A stretch of 64,000 nt of DNA, taken from assembly GCA_023052935.1 (NCBI GenBank), contig CM041298.1:24518192-24582191 (forward strand), read 5' to 3'. The number at the start of each line of letters is the position of its first letter. The stretch's first letter is position 1. Below, one piece after another: positions 20,990 to 31,080 of the stretch. The position numbers and the translations under genes are program-made. The notes below the pieces were generated by a model. The model had not been told where the DNA came from. It saw only the letters and a program-made list of their open reading frames with translations, and did not search any database. Source of the stretch: Piezodorus guildinii (taxonomy: Eukaryota; Arthropoda; Insecta; Hemiptera; Pentatomidae).

Positions 20990-21536
20990 TAAATAAAGTG
21001 CAGTCAGTTTTACTCCACATACGTCATCCATCACTGTTCTTACTATTATATAGATTTCTACTTTACGAATCTTGTTTAATTTTATTCTTCTAGTATCATT
21101 ATTATATTATTACTATTATATGTTATGTTAGTATTACAATTGTTGTCAGATCCCATCTAAATTTTCCATTCCACCTACCTTTCGTACGCACTTTCCTATC
21201 TACCTTTCTACATTCCACTCTACCAAATTGTACCTAGTTTCCATTCGAATACAATACAGTACGAATCTCCACTCTACTCCATATTTCATTTTTTCTAGAT
21301 ATTGATATCTTTGCACATTATCTATAGTCGTTACAAGTTCTGTTTAGCCCTCTCATTATTAAACTACAGCAATTGTAATTTAATTAATCGATTTGTTACA
21401 CATCTATTTCTTTTTTTTGTTTTTTGTTCTAAATATTGACATCCTCTGGCTCAATAGTTTATAAAACATTGTATTTAATCTTATTGTAAATGTATTTCTT
21501 TTGTATCTTTTTAGCCCTGACGATAACCCACAATGG
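20990..21536 (+). mobile_element. PAL-A, right half only
   Basis: Co-linear with 26960-27570 of the complete PAL-A: CAGTCAGTTTT, ATCACTGTTCTTACTATTAT, TGTTGTCAGATCCCATC, GTACCTAGTTTCCATTC, TTGTATTTCTTTTGTATCTT, then AGCCCTGACGATAACCCACA. Homology stops at 21536, just inside the hammerhead-like core, where GGGGGCAACACACGC replaces the expected GAAACGTT. The outer arm is missing. Confidence 0.8.
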
Positions 21537-21915
21537 GGGCAACACACGCTTGCTCACAGATAGCACCAGCGGCGTCCACATACCTTAACGGGCAAATATA
21601 AGAAGACGCTATATCCAATAATATTGTATATTGTTAATAATTAATGTCACTGTAACTATTTATACCGATATAACTGTTTTATGAGAATAAGTAAAGCACT
21701 CAAGGTAATATGACCTAGAGCCAAGACCCTAGTCTGCTAGCAAAGCTCTCACTGTCAATTATCGACATGGATGACTGACATCCCCAAGAGCTGGCTCAGC
21801 TCAGCTCTTCAGATCACCCAAGCGGGTATCTCCCTGGGTCAGATTTACTCTACCTATGTATCATAATGTGGACTATCTTTATTTCACTTCCTTCTTCTAC
21901 CTTGACTCCTTCTTA
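21537..21915. other. Unclassified, possible LTR-like sequence
   Basis: Moderate GC content, no coding motif. With 22116-22200 it flanks a minisatellite; the segment ends in CCCAACCTCGACA. An LTR origin is possible, but no second LTR or internal region was seen. Confidence 0.3.
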
Positions 21916-21916
21916 T

Positions 21917-22115
21917 GCTCGCTACTTTCGGGCTACTACCCCGCAGGGCGAGACTCTCCTGATCCTCGCTACTGTCGGGCTACTACCCCGCAGGGCGATA
22001 TCCTACTTATCCACGCTACTACCACGCAGGGCGAATTCTCTCCTTATCCACGCTACTGTCGTGCTACTACCACGCAGGGTGAATCCTCTCCTAGCCCACA
22101 CTACTGGCGTGCTTC
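21917..22115. repeat. Minisatellite, ~47 bp x 4
   Basis: Units share CGCTACTGTCGGGCTACTAC then CCGCAGGGCGA and a variable 15-bp end; the third unit lacks 11 bp. Because units are close to a multiple of three, two open frames (21856-22182 and 21866-22135) pass through it, giving repeated TTPQGE-type peptides. I do not consider these genes. The core CCGCAGGGCG is the reverse complement of CGCCCTGCGG in the 24358-24485 array. Confidence 0.85.
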
Positions 22116-22497
22116 TACCTCTCTTCCTTGCATGAATACGCAATTGTCGAGGCCTTCTGATACTCTTTCTTGTCTATTATAACAACCCAACCTCGACACT
22201 TGGATAGCAGGAGTATAAAGTTGATATTCACCTCTATTCATTGTCCACAATCTAACGGCCTTAACCATTTTGTCCGACTGAACCAGTTTTGGTTAACAGG
22301 ACCCGTTGTATGATAATAGCGGTGACAAACGTGCATGGTCGAGAGTAGTCGAAGATTGTGTAGTGGACTTCGACAAAGTTCGAACCAGCATATTTGCTTT
22401 TTGGGAGAACATCCTTGATTAGTCCAGTGTGGCACGGATAATACAGACAATCTTGACGAAGACAGAGAAGAAGCATTTGGAAATTCAATGAAGAGTT

Positions 22498-22530
22498 TTG
22501 AGAGAGAGAGAGAGAGAGGGAGGAGGGGGG
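22498..22530. repeat. (GA)n and G-run
   Basis: About 10 GA units followed by GGGAGGAGGGGGGGGGG. Confidence 0.9.
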
Positions 22531-22580
22531 GGGGTGGCCGAGATGATTAGCTCGCGTTGCTTTAAACACGCATGGAATCA
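22526..22580 (+). mobile_element. tRNA-like head, SINE-3-like fragment
   Basis: GGTGGCCGAGATGATTAGCT matches the A-box half of the SINE-3 head at 34033 (GGGTGGCTGAGTTGGTTAGC), followed by CGCGTTGCTTTAAACACG. The B box is missing, so it is only a head fragment. Confidence 0.5.
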
Positions 22581-22587
22581 CATGTTG

Positions 22588-23145
22588 TCACGTCTGACAT
22601 GAATCAGATTTTCTTGATGTCAATAAATCCCCATCCCTTTTTAATTTATTGTTGGTGTATAAAAAATCCAGAAGTTTCTTTCCCTCGTTCTTATAAGCTG
22701 GACATTCCAGGATTATGTGCTGAAGAGTCTCATTCTTATTATATTTATCACACTTATAGGAGGTAAAGACTCCGATATGGTGCAGATACACATTGCACGA
22801 ATCGTGGTTTGATCTGAGTCTGGAAAAATTTTTGACGATGTGGTTTGATAGGTTCGTGTCATAAAACTACGGCTTGTCCAAGATACGTTGTACATTCGAT
22901 TTACAAAATCGTTCTAGTGCGGACTCTCCTTAATGTTCTGGCCTCTTCTTTAATAAATCTTTTTTAATCAAACGGAAATAGTCGGAGTACGGCAGTCAGA
23001 TGTCTGTAATAAGATCTAGGGTATTGGTGGTTTTTGCTAAACGGTCTATCTCATCATTTTCGGGGATACATGCACCTTGATCCAAATAAATATTTTAATT
23101 TCTTGTCGCTTATTGCTAAGAAGTGCTCCTCTAGTACATTGCCTA
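22588..23145 (-). pseudogene. I-3 LINE: end of RNase H plus C-terminal CCHC
   Basis: Minus strand reads GACIPENDEIDRLAKTTNTL (end of an RNase H fold: H..IPGNE.AD.LAK) and then, after breaks, NVYLHHIGVFTSYKCDKYN, ETLQHIILECPAYKNEGKKL. The last part is the C-terminal zinc motif of RNase H-bearing LINEs (C-x2-C-x7-H-x4-C), here with the second Cys replaced by Tyr. A related C-terminus is at 31262-31560. Stops at ~22985 and elsewhere make it dead. Confidence 0.75.
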
Positions 23146-23234
23146 AAATGTTATTTTAAAAAAAATTACATATAATTTGATTAAATCACGACAAATCAAA
23201 ACACGTAACGTTCACACTACGACAAAAGACTTTC

Positions 23235-23757
23235 TCACCAATTTTTATCGACAATAACCGAATTCCTCAGACCAACTCTGTACATTATCTAGGACTGACT
23301 GAAGGATGGCTTGGGGCCCACATGTCAAAATGAAAAGACAGACTCTAAACCACCGACTGAAAGTACTACATTCTCTTTTATCTAAATCATCAAAATTAAA
23401 AATTAGACAGAAACTGAATACATACACATACCTACCTAAGCCAATATGGACTTACGCTTCACTGATTTTTGGTTCGGCAAAAAAGACTCACATACAGACA
23501 CTGCAATCATTTCAATAAAAAATTTTAAGACTTATAGCGAAAGCTCCTTAGTACGTAAACAACAGAACCCTATATACGGACTTACAACAACCAACAGTTG
23601 ACCAACATATACGAACAATTTACTATCGTTTTGACGGTAAACTTAACGGACACAACAATAGACTGATTAACTGCATGTCAATAGCTAAAATGGCAGTCAG
23701 AAGAAGGCTAAAGAGAAGCTGGATGAGAGACCTCCTCTGCTATATTAAACCCCATAA
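23235..23757 (+). pseudogene. Jockey-clade LINE C-terminal fragment
   Basis: The still-open part 23306-23518 encodes WGPHVKMKRQTLNHRLKVLH, PIWTYASLIFGSAKKTHIQT, LQSFQ; after an in-frame TAA coding continues as KILRLIAKAP.YVNNRTLYT, DLQQPTVDQHIRTIYYRFDG and ends with RRRLKRSWMRDLLCYIKPHN. It resembles the thumb and C-terminus of Jockey-clade proteins of a different subfamily from JOC-1. One nonsense codon and one more stop-like change are visible. Confidence 0.8.
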
Positions 23758-23789
23758 CTAACTACTTTACTACCACCATAACTAACTTC

Positions 23790-24015
23790 ACTAACTACTT
23801 TAAGGTAGTAGGTCCCGTGGCCACCTTATTTTCAATTGCCTCGGAGGGTTATCAGGGATATCTAAGGAAGATAAATTACGGGTAAGTGGGTTTGTGTGGG
23901 CAGAGAGTTTAGAATGAAAAGAGGTGTGTCTATCATGGGCTATGTCTGCAACAAATGGGATATTAAGGTCATTATGGAGGAGTTGGTTTGTGACAAAATA
24001 AGGGGTGTTCACGCC
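23790..24015 (-). pseudogene. JOC-type LINE C-terminus
   Basis: The frame 23800-24012 encodes NTPYFVTNQLLHNDLNIPFV, ADIAHDRHTSFHSKLSAHTN and PPRQLKIRWPRDLLP, which aligns with JOC-1's end (NAPYYVTNCTLHHDLNIPFV ... PPRRLKRQWPRDLL). Everything upstream is missing. Confidence 0.8.
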
Positions 24016-24357
24016 ATATGTTACGGCCTGATAAGGTTTTTATAGTTTTTCAATCGAAAAATGATAAATCCATATTTTTTATGATATTTATAATAAGATC
24101 GTTTTTTTGTTTAAATCTTTATTTTTTAATTTCTTTTTAAAATGTTATTTTAAATATAATTATAAGTTTTTAAACGAGAGCAGTAGAAGAGAAAGACAGA
24201 AGACGATCGTACTTCAATTGTTTTTTGACTGCCTCGTGCCAGTCGAGTCTTAAGCTAGCGTCTGAGCGGTGAAGATGTGCCGTACCCAAGATTCCTCTCA
24301 ACGTTTGAACGTTTGGAAACGAATTTCTTCATCTTCTCATCGTTCCCCTTGGAACTT

Positions 24358-24485
24358 GGAAGAGCCGCCCTGCGGTCATTTTCAACACCCAAGAGAACTT
24401 CGTCCAAGCCGCCCTGCGGTAATTTTCTTCAATACTCAAGACGACTTCGTTCAATCCGCCCTGCGGTCGTTTTCTTCAACACTCA
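24358..24485. repeat. Minisatellite, ~49 bp x 3
   Basis: Units: GCCGCCCTGCGGTCATTTTC, AACACCCAAGAGAACTTCGT and variants. Two overlapping open frames (24269-24571, 24277-24504) traverse it and are not supported as genes. The sequence 24180-24350 upstream is GC-richer and may belong to the same unclassified element. Confidence 0.8.
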
Positions 24486-24489
24486 ACTG

Positions 24490-24894
24490 GACATCTTTAC
24501 GTGAATATAACCTATCTTTATCCATTAATGGAACATTTAATTTCTTAATTCTTATTCAAGAAACTGTTTAATTTGATAACTATTTTTTTTTTTTATATCT
24601 TTAAGCATTAATTAAGTTAAGTTTGTTTCTTCTATTTTTACAATATTTTAATTAGGTTTATTTTGTTTCCTACATTTTCTTACAGCTGTTTAATTATAAT
24701 TAGGTTAATTTTTCTTATATAAATTTATTAGGTTAATTTGTTTCTTATCATCTTTATATGTATTTCAGTGTATTAAATGTATTGTGATTCGTCGTTTGCT
24801 TTCATTATTTTTTATTTATTTTAAATCTATACAGTCCACTTATTTATTTCAATAGAACCACCCTCAATTTTGAGTTGTCACTTGAAAGTACTAT
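24490..24894. other. AT-rich, no recognised gene
   Basis: Repeated short phrases (TTAATTAGGTTAATTTGTTTC and variants near 24640-24760) suggest a decayed repeat; no coding signal. Confidence 0.4.
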
Positions 24895-25138
24895 TCTTTC
24901 ACGGATAGCCCAGCGTATACAAGGGGCATTCAGGATTTTGGATTGTAAGGATTGGATGCGGGAGGAATTAGATGGCTTAGTAGAGTCCCAAAGCTTGATT
25001 CCATATGTCAAAATAGGTCTGATAATTGTGATGTAAATGAGTCTTTTGTAATATACTGGAAGGTTTGAACGGTTGTCTAGAAAGTGTTGTAGTAATCGAT
25101 ATCTTCGATCAGCTTCTTGTCGTTTCAGTCTTGTGTGA
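24895..25138 (-). pseudogene. JOC-2 fragment inside I-3 sequence
   Basis: Minus-strand reading YPHTRLKRQEADRRYRLLQH, YYKRLIYITIIRPILTYGIK, PSNSSRIQSLQSKILNAPC matches the thumb region of JOC-2. Its right end abuts the RNase H piece at 25145, so it may have inserted into I-3. Confidence 0.75.
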
Positions 25139-25144
25139 GGGTAC

Positions 25145-25440
25145 TAATATTTTTAATTGATAATAATGAGCTCAAACTATCAGTTTTATTTATAAATTTA
25201 AGAGCTTTTAAGATTGCATGTACCTCGCCGTTACAAACAGATGTATTATGAGGTAGTTTATGTTGTTCATAATATTTATACCTGGGGATATAAACTGCCG
25301 AACCAGTATTATCTATTGTTTTGGAGCCGTTTGTATATATAAAAATATTGTTAAGGCCTGTTTTCTAATATCAAAGATTTTAGGTTTGAATTTATGATTA
25401 CGGAGGTAACGAATAAAGTTTAAATATAACATTTAAAACA
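25145..25440 (-). pseudogene. I-3-like LINE, first part of RNase H
   Basis: Minus-strand reading IFIYTNGSKTIDNTGSAVYI, VCNGEVHAILKALKFINKTD. This is the start of a LINE RNase H domain (YTDGSK ... AE..AI..AL); the first catalytic Asp is Asn here. The second half of an RNase H is at 22588-23145 in the same orientation, so both may come from one element split by later insertions. Confidence 0.7.
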
Positions 25441-25469
25441 ATCCAATTATCCTTTCATCATTTTTTATT

Positions 25470-26035
25470 TAAATGTGCCGGAGCGGGATTTTCCGTTTCA
25501 GTGACGCGTTTTCATGAATTAGAGAGAAGCCGGGAGACTTAAGCCAGAACTAACCCCGGCCGTGGGCCGATTTAAATTCGCCCTGTATCCGCGGGCTTAT
25601 ACAGCCCCCTCGTCTAATTGGTGGATTACTCGGAGGATAACTCTTTTAAAACGTTTTCGAGAGGGTCGTGGGAAGAGAATGGAGTAATTTAACTTGTTCT
25701 TTGGAGAGGACGCACGAGCGAACAGGGGCCGAGCAAATTGCTAAGGAGGCGATCCCTCACCCGCCATTTGATCCGCACAGCCACGCTCCGTTGGATCACA
25801 CTCCTCCAGATTAAATCATTGTGGATTCTGCTCTGGGAGCCCCCCTCGCTGCGTGATTGCCGTCGCTCCAATATCTGCTACCTGTGAATCCATACCTGTC
25901 AGCAAACAGCCGCAAAAATAAATGGTTCCAATCGCCTTTATAGCCAGGCCGAGGCTCGACCTTTATTGGAATTCTGTAAAGGAAGTTAGAGGCCCGGTCT
26001 AAATAGAGTTCTTTCCACTGTTTCTACGTAGCGTT
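25470..26035. other. GC-rich unique island
   Basis: About 560 bp much richer in G+C than the rest of the window, with several CpGs (for example CCCCGGCCGTGGGCCG, GCGCACGAGCG-like stretches), homeodomain-like TAATTG sites, and CCTTTATTGG. The single open frame (25689-25871, minus) has no protein features. No repeat in this window matches it. Candidate conserved non-coding or promoter-like sequence; could also be an exon of an unrecognised gene. Confidence 0.45.
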
Positions 26036-26089
26036 TTTCGTGAGCTTTATTGTAACATTTTTGTAATTATTTATATTTATTTTATTGAT

Positions 26090-27654
26090 TGTGGATGGAA
26101 TTAGTTGACCGTTGAGAATTAATGGAAGGAATTAGTCCAGGTGGCGGTCATTAAATGAAACAGCTAAATAGTTTCAACTATTTATTGTTTGCCAACGTTT
26201 CGACTCCCCTTTGTGGGTCATTATCAGGGCTAAAAATATACAAAAGAAATACAATTTCAATGACATTACATATTATTTGTTCGTTAATTATCAGGCCGAT
26301 TTGCAAAAGAAATTCTTGGATATTTTTTTAAAACACTTTATTTATTCCAGTATCGCGACGTTTCAGCCTCAAGGGCCATTTTCAAGCTTCATGCATATCC
26401 ATCTCAATGATCTTTTAATTTTACCGCTTTTCACCAGCGTCGTCATAATTTTTTTTAAATGTCATTTTTCAAAAAAAACTTAACAGTTTTCAGCCGCCTT
26501 TTAGGTGTTCTCGTGCGCGACTGAAACGTCGCGATACTGGAATAAATAAAGTGTTTTAAAAAAATATCCAAGAATTTCTTTTGCAAATCGGCCTGATAAT
26601 TAACGAACAAATATTAGAACAAAAGAACAATGACGACAATGATGAGAAAAAAATTACATATTATATTATCTGTCTATCCCACTAATATATATTGTTCTTG
26701 TTCTTTTTATTATAATTGTTTTTTTTTGTTTTTTATTTTTATCTATTTTAGGTATCCATATAATTCTATATATGTATTTATTTTGTTTTGTTTATGTATT
26801 TAAAGGTCTTCACTATTCAATTTATACCAACTTATTTATGTTTATTTAACTTTTTTATCAACCTGTAAGATTTGTCAATTAGTGTATTTTACAATGTTCC
26901 ATTATAATTTTTATTTTTTCCACCCTGTTATCATTGGATACCTTAAACAGAATTAGGGATAATTTAGTTGGGAGGTACAGTCAGTTTTTCTATATATACA
27001 TCTTTCATTACTGTTCTTATTATTATATAGGTGATATTTCATGAATAGAATTATAATAAAAAATAAATTTTATCCTGTATCATTATTTTATTATTATTAT
27101 CATATGTTAAATTTCATTGATTCTTTGTATGGTAGTATTAAGAATTTTAGTCATTGTTGTCAGACCCTGTCCATAAATCAGTACGTATTTTCCATTCTAC
27201 CTTTTCCTACGTATTTTCCATCCTACCTACCCCCATCTACCAAACAGTACCTAGTTTCCATTCTCCCACCATGCGGTACGTATCTCCACTCTACTTCATA
27301 TTTTTATATTTCATATTTCATGTAAATTATTGATATCTGTGTAAATTTTGTTTAGTAAACTTTTTTTTTTTTCTGTATAATACTTTCATTTCATAGTCAT
27401 TTGTATTTTAATTATTATTTTTTTTTTTTACATACATAGTTCTTCTGTTATATTTTAATACCGACGTTCTCTAGCATTATGCATAGGTTATGTAATATTG
27501 TATGTAATGTCATTGAAATTGTATTTCTTTTGTATCTTTTTAGCCCTGATGATGACCCATAAAGGGGGGGGGGTTGAAACGTTAACAATAAATAGTTGAA
27601 AATATTTAGCTGTTTCATTTAATGACCGCCATCCGGACTAATTCCTTCCAGCAA
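26090..27654. mobile_element. PAL-A, complete copy with 13-bp TSD
   Basis: A ~1.56 kb element with inverted ends. Left: GTGGATGGAATTAGTTGACC, GGAAGGAATTAGTCC, CGGTCATTAAATGAAACAGC, then the hammerhead-like core on the minus strand (26194-26227). Right: the same blocks inverted, with core CTGATGA at 27546-27552 and GAAAC at 27576-27580. The ends are asymmetric; the left includes 35 bp missing at the right. It is bracketed by TTATTTTATTGAT at 26077-26089 and 27655-27667. The interior is AT-rich without a recognisable protein and carries a nested PAL-C. Confidence 0.9.
26277..26618. mobile_element. PAL-C nested within PAL-A
   Basis: Inverted repeat with arms of about 85 bp: ATTATCAGGCCGATTTGCAA / TTGCAAATCGGCCTGATAAT outermost and CCAGTATCGCGACGTTTC / GAAACGTCGCGATACTGG innermost. 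The left arm continues into AGCCTCAAGGGCCATTTTCA, whose reverse complement reads TGAAAATGGCCCTTGAGGCT followed by GAAACGTC, the same layout as the PAL-A core. The sequence is unrelated to PAL-A otherwise. Confidence 0.85.
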
Positions 27655-27689
27655 TTATTTTATTGATATTTGAAACCGTACTTAATATA

Positions 27690-27845
27690 AATAATATACA
27701 TAAAAGGACTAAATTACATTTATGGCATGAAAATTGTTTATGAAAAAACTTCCTAGCGGTAGCACTTCAATATTATTTTAAGTTGTAAGACATATTTTGC
27801 CTAATCCGCATCTTACGATGGAGGAACTATCAGTAGTTACGATTA
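27690..27845 (-). pseudogene. JOC-2 3' end fragment
   Basis: Reverse complement contains GAAGTGCTACCGCTAGGAAG, a diverged form of the JOC-2 3' UTR block GGAGTGCTACCAATGGGTAA. Short and degenerate. Confidence 0.5.
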
Positions 27846-27961
27846 GTGATGACTGATAATTTCGATGTGAAGAATGAGATTTGAAATTCGCCATTTAAAC
27901 ATTTTAAAGAATCTCAATGAGTGCGAAACCTATCTCATAATCAAGATCAATTATACACTAG

Positions 27962-28205
27962 GAAGCGGCGTGGCCAAGTGGATAAAGCATTAGGCTACTG
28001 TTCACCGGGTCCCAAGTTCGAATCCCGGCTGGGGTAGGATTATTTATTCTGTTATTTTAGCCATGGAGCGATCCTGGGATATGGAGACCGTCCTGGTGCA
28101 CACCCAGCCTCTATAAAGTTGGTAACTAAAATTTGGGAAAAAAAAAACCTATTCTGATATAGGCCTAATCATCCCCTTGCATGAACTACGGTTTTCCTCA
28201 TTACA
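27962..28205 (+). mobile_element. SINE-1, diverged copy
   Basis: Head GAAGCGGCGTGGCCAAGTGG (A box) and AGTTCGAATCCCGG (B box) are clear; the body follows to AATCATCCCCTTGCATG and then diverges. The tail is lost. Confidence 0.9.
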
Positions 28206-28464
28206 GTAACTCTGCGATGGGTGCATTTATTTCTACTTGTACAATCTTGCGATACAACGCGTATTTTATTACATAATATAAATTAAATTACATAAAATAT
28301 TTTATACAAACAGTATGTAAAGAAAATCAAGTTAACAAATTAAGAGAATTTAAAAAAAAGGAAAATTCGATATTGAGAAAAGAATAAAAAAAACAAATAC
28401 AAAATAAATAAATTAAAAATATATATAATAATAACAACTGTAGTGTCAAGAAGAGCAAAAGTAA
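28206..28464. other. AT-rich, no recognised gene
   Basis: A-rich sequence between SINE-1 and AT800; nothing recognised. Confidence 0.4.
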
Positions 28465-28466
28465 AA

Positions 28467-29207
28467 ATCTGGTGCGGGCATCACACGACTTTCACTTATC
28501 TCCGTTTTTAAAATCGATTAAAGAATTTTCAAGTACATTAAGAGATAAAAAATAGTGAAACCATCAAAGAATTAATTATATGGAATTTCCATAGAAACAT
28601 GTGTTTTATTAAAAAATCTATTATGTTATTATCTAAAATTTTAAATCTAAATTTTCAGTTGTCTCCTTTAGTTAAATATCTAATTTGTTCAACATATATA
28701 TTTATGTGTTTTTCATCGGTGGTAATAAGATAATATATTTATTTTTATAAAATTTGAGAAATTAAAGGAACTTTTAGGGAACAAAATTTAAAATATCGGC
28801 ATTTAATCCCTGTCAGACCATTTTAATCAGAATGAAATCTACATGAAGTTTAAGCCTATTAAATTTTACATCGATATAGCGAGTTTAATCAAAATCGTGG
28901 GAAACGTTCTCGAGAAAATCGAAAAAAGGTGCAAAATGTGTAGTATATAGTGGCTCTTCTGGTTTGCTCATTTTGATGAAAAAGGTTTTTTAACGTCTCG
29001 GGTGTATATTTGTCTTAAAATGAAATTTCAGTTTCATAGGACTTACCGTTTCCGCCCGGGAGTTACCACACACACACACAGACCTTTTTGCGAGACTTGG
29101 TTATTTGGACTCAGGGGACCCTAAAATGTCTATTTCCGTTGAAAACTGGAATTCAAAAATTTTCACTATCACAATACTTTCCCTTACTATATATAGTAAG
29201 TGAAAGT
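28467..29207 (+). mobile_element. AT800, full length
   Basis: From ATCTGGTGCGGGCATCACAC to CTATATATAGTAAGTGAAAG, ~740 bp. The left end carries GACTTTCACTT inside the terminus and the right end closes with AAGTGAAAGT, giving short, offset inverted repeats. A TATA palindrome lies next to the right end. Both flanks are A-runs. It has no ORF of its own. The offset inverted repeats plus terminal hairpin resemble non-autonomous Helentrons (Helitron2), which is inference only. Confidence 0.8.
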
Positions 29208-29299
29208 AAAAATAAATAATGAATCATTTCCAATGTAAATCATAAAACTCAGTTCGCTCTGTACATACAGTACGTGCCTGTTGCTATTTGCCAAATTCC

Positions 29300-29395
29300 T
29301 ATAATAACTCCTTGCATGGCCGTTGCCCATGAAACAGTACGAATCTCTATATGTACTGAAACAGAGACCCTTCATGGCTTGTAGAAGTACAGTTT
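29300..29395 (+). mobile_element. SINE-1 tail fragment
   Basis: TTGCATGGCCGTTGCCCATG, CAGTACGAATCTCTATATGT and CCCTTCATGGCTTGTAG are the last ~90 bp of SINE-1, without a T tail. Confidence 0.85.
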
Positions 29396-30053
29396 AATAA
29401 TACACTGATAAGTTTGATTAATAATGTTACAGCCGTTTTCAAGCAAATTGCGAAAACCCATACGATAAAGGCAGCCCTTTTATAAACTTTGTTGAAAAGC
29501 TGTAACATCTATGCCTACGTACAATGTTAAATTTCAGTTCCGAACCACTCTTCATTGTTGCGCTAGGCTCAACAAACAAGTTCTCTGTTGGTGTACCATC
29601 TATTGTTATGTTATTTAATATCCAATAAACGTTTCCATTGAAACTTATTGTAGATTTTAATTACGGTATTAATTTAAGGAATTTAATGAAAAATATTTTA
29701 TGTTTTTTAAAATTCGTTTAGGAAGTATATTTGTTTAAATATAAAAGTCGAGCTTGGCCAACTTTTGGATATTGGATCTTTTTTTTTTTTCGCTGCACAA
29801 CATATTCAAGCCGTGAAGAGTTTTTAGTAGTCGTCGTGCCGATTTTCGACCCTTTTAGAAAGAAACGAAGAACCTATTACCAATTTTTTTAGCAACAAAT
29901 ATCTCCCTTATATTCTTTATCCATCCGCCTGTCTCATTGAATTTTCGACCATACCAACACCAATACAACTTTCTATGACAAAGAAATATTCATAAAAGCA
30001 CCAACACTTAAAAAACGTAGGTCAAGCGTGACTTTTTTGTTTAAACTAATATA
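29396..30053. other. Diverged AT800-related and unclassified sequence
   Basis: 29490-29620 contains a distant AT800 relative (AATGTTAAATTTCAGTTCCG, GTTGCGCTAGGCTCAACAAA). 29885-29990 resembles 30925-31060 (ATCCATCCGCCTGTCTC / CACCCATCCGCCTGTTTC), so MAR-2 lies between two related segments. Confidence 0.5.
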
Positions 30054-30914
30054 TTGGGTTGTGTCACATGAAATTTCAGTTTTCAAGGTAAAGGATATTT
30101 ATTGAAAATACGATATGAAAACAAGAAAATTTTATTCGAAGTATTTACCTTCTTTTTCTACACATTTTTCCCAAAGTGACACCAACTTTTTTATCCCCAA
30201 ACTCAAAAACTCTGAGCTTTTAGTGAAACAAAATTTGAAAACGCACTTTTCACTTGATCATATTTTCAAAAAGTTTTCGTTTGACGAAGTTGTCTAAATT
30301 TCTGAACAGGTGGTAATTTGTTGAGGACAAGTCGAGAGAATATGGTGGGTGCGGAAGAACTTCGTAGCCCAGTTCTTTCAATTTTTTCACGGTATGTTTT
30401 GAAACATAGGGTCTTGCTGCCGCTCAGTGAGATCATGAGTAACCCATGTATCGCGCTTTTTTACTTTCCCAATACACTTTAAATGTCTGGAAACAGTAGA
30501 TGCACTTGCATTTAGTTGTGCTGAGAATCCTTTACGGACGGAGGTCTTCCTCGGGGCAAGTTTTCCAAGTCTTAGCAAGAAAATTTAGAAAACCAACGGC
30601 GAATGGTCCGTTCATTAACACCCCCTTTCCCAGACGCCTTGCAAGTATTTCTAGCGGCCTCAGCTGCTGAATGACCGAGTTTTAACCCGTACAAAAATAT
30701 TACTCGAAAATCGCGTGTTTCCGTGTTCATGTTTGGAAGTATACTAAAAAGTGGGTAATTGATTGGGAAGCTAATGTTTATAACACAAATGTAGAATATT
30801 AGTAATTGTTTACTTTAAATATGTAAACATTCGGAAGAAAACAACAGAGACCTGCAAAATTCTTAATGTATTTCAGAATCTATAAAAACGGACATTTCAT
30901 GTGAAACAACCCGA
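30054..30914 (-). mobile_element. MAR-2, mariner element with internal deletion
   Basis: 861 bp bounded by TA duplications (30052-30053, 30915-30916) and terminal inverted repeats: left TTGGGTTGTGTCACATGAAA, right (inverted) TCGGGTTGTTTCACATGAAA. On the minus strand the transposase starts MNTETRDFRVIFLYGLKLGH at ~30729, continues with the helix-turn-helix (TIRRWFSKFS) and the linker VSRHLKCIGKVKKRDTWVTH, then jumps to LGYEVLPHPPYSLDLSSTNY, the last catalytic Asp block. The region with the first two catalytic Asps is deleted and stops and shifts are present. Full mariners are ~1.3 kb. Confidence 0.92.
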
Positions 30915-30916
30915 TA

Positions 30917-31080
30917 GCTCCTAAATGGTACCTCCTAGCGACAAATATTTTACAAATCGTGTCTGTACATTAATTCTTTATCTCAGTTCTATACTTCACC
31001 CATCCGCCTGTTTCGTCACATTTTCGACCAGAGATTGCTGGTTATGGACCAACACAGCTTTCTCTGAACTTGCCTCCTTT
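30917..31080. other. Unclassified repeat remnant
   Basis: Related to 29885-29990; no coding signature. The open frame 30925-31116 is not supported. Confidence 0.4.

Noticed and set aside
21856..22182. 108-codon repetitive protein gene
   Set aside because: Open only because minisatellite units are near multiples of three; two overlapping frames are equally open.
21537..22194. Solo LTR
   Set aside because: Ends in ..CGACA, but no TG start, duplication or second copy could be found; recorded only as a possibility.
24269..24571. 100-codon gene
   Set aside because: Same reason: frame created by the 49-bp tandem units.
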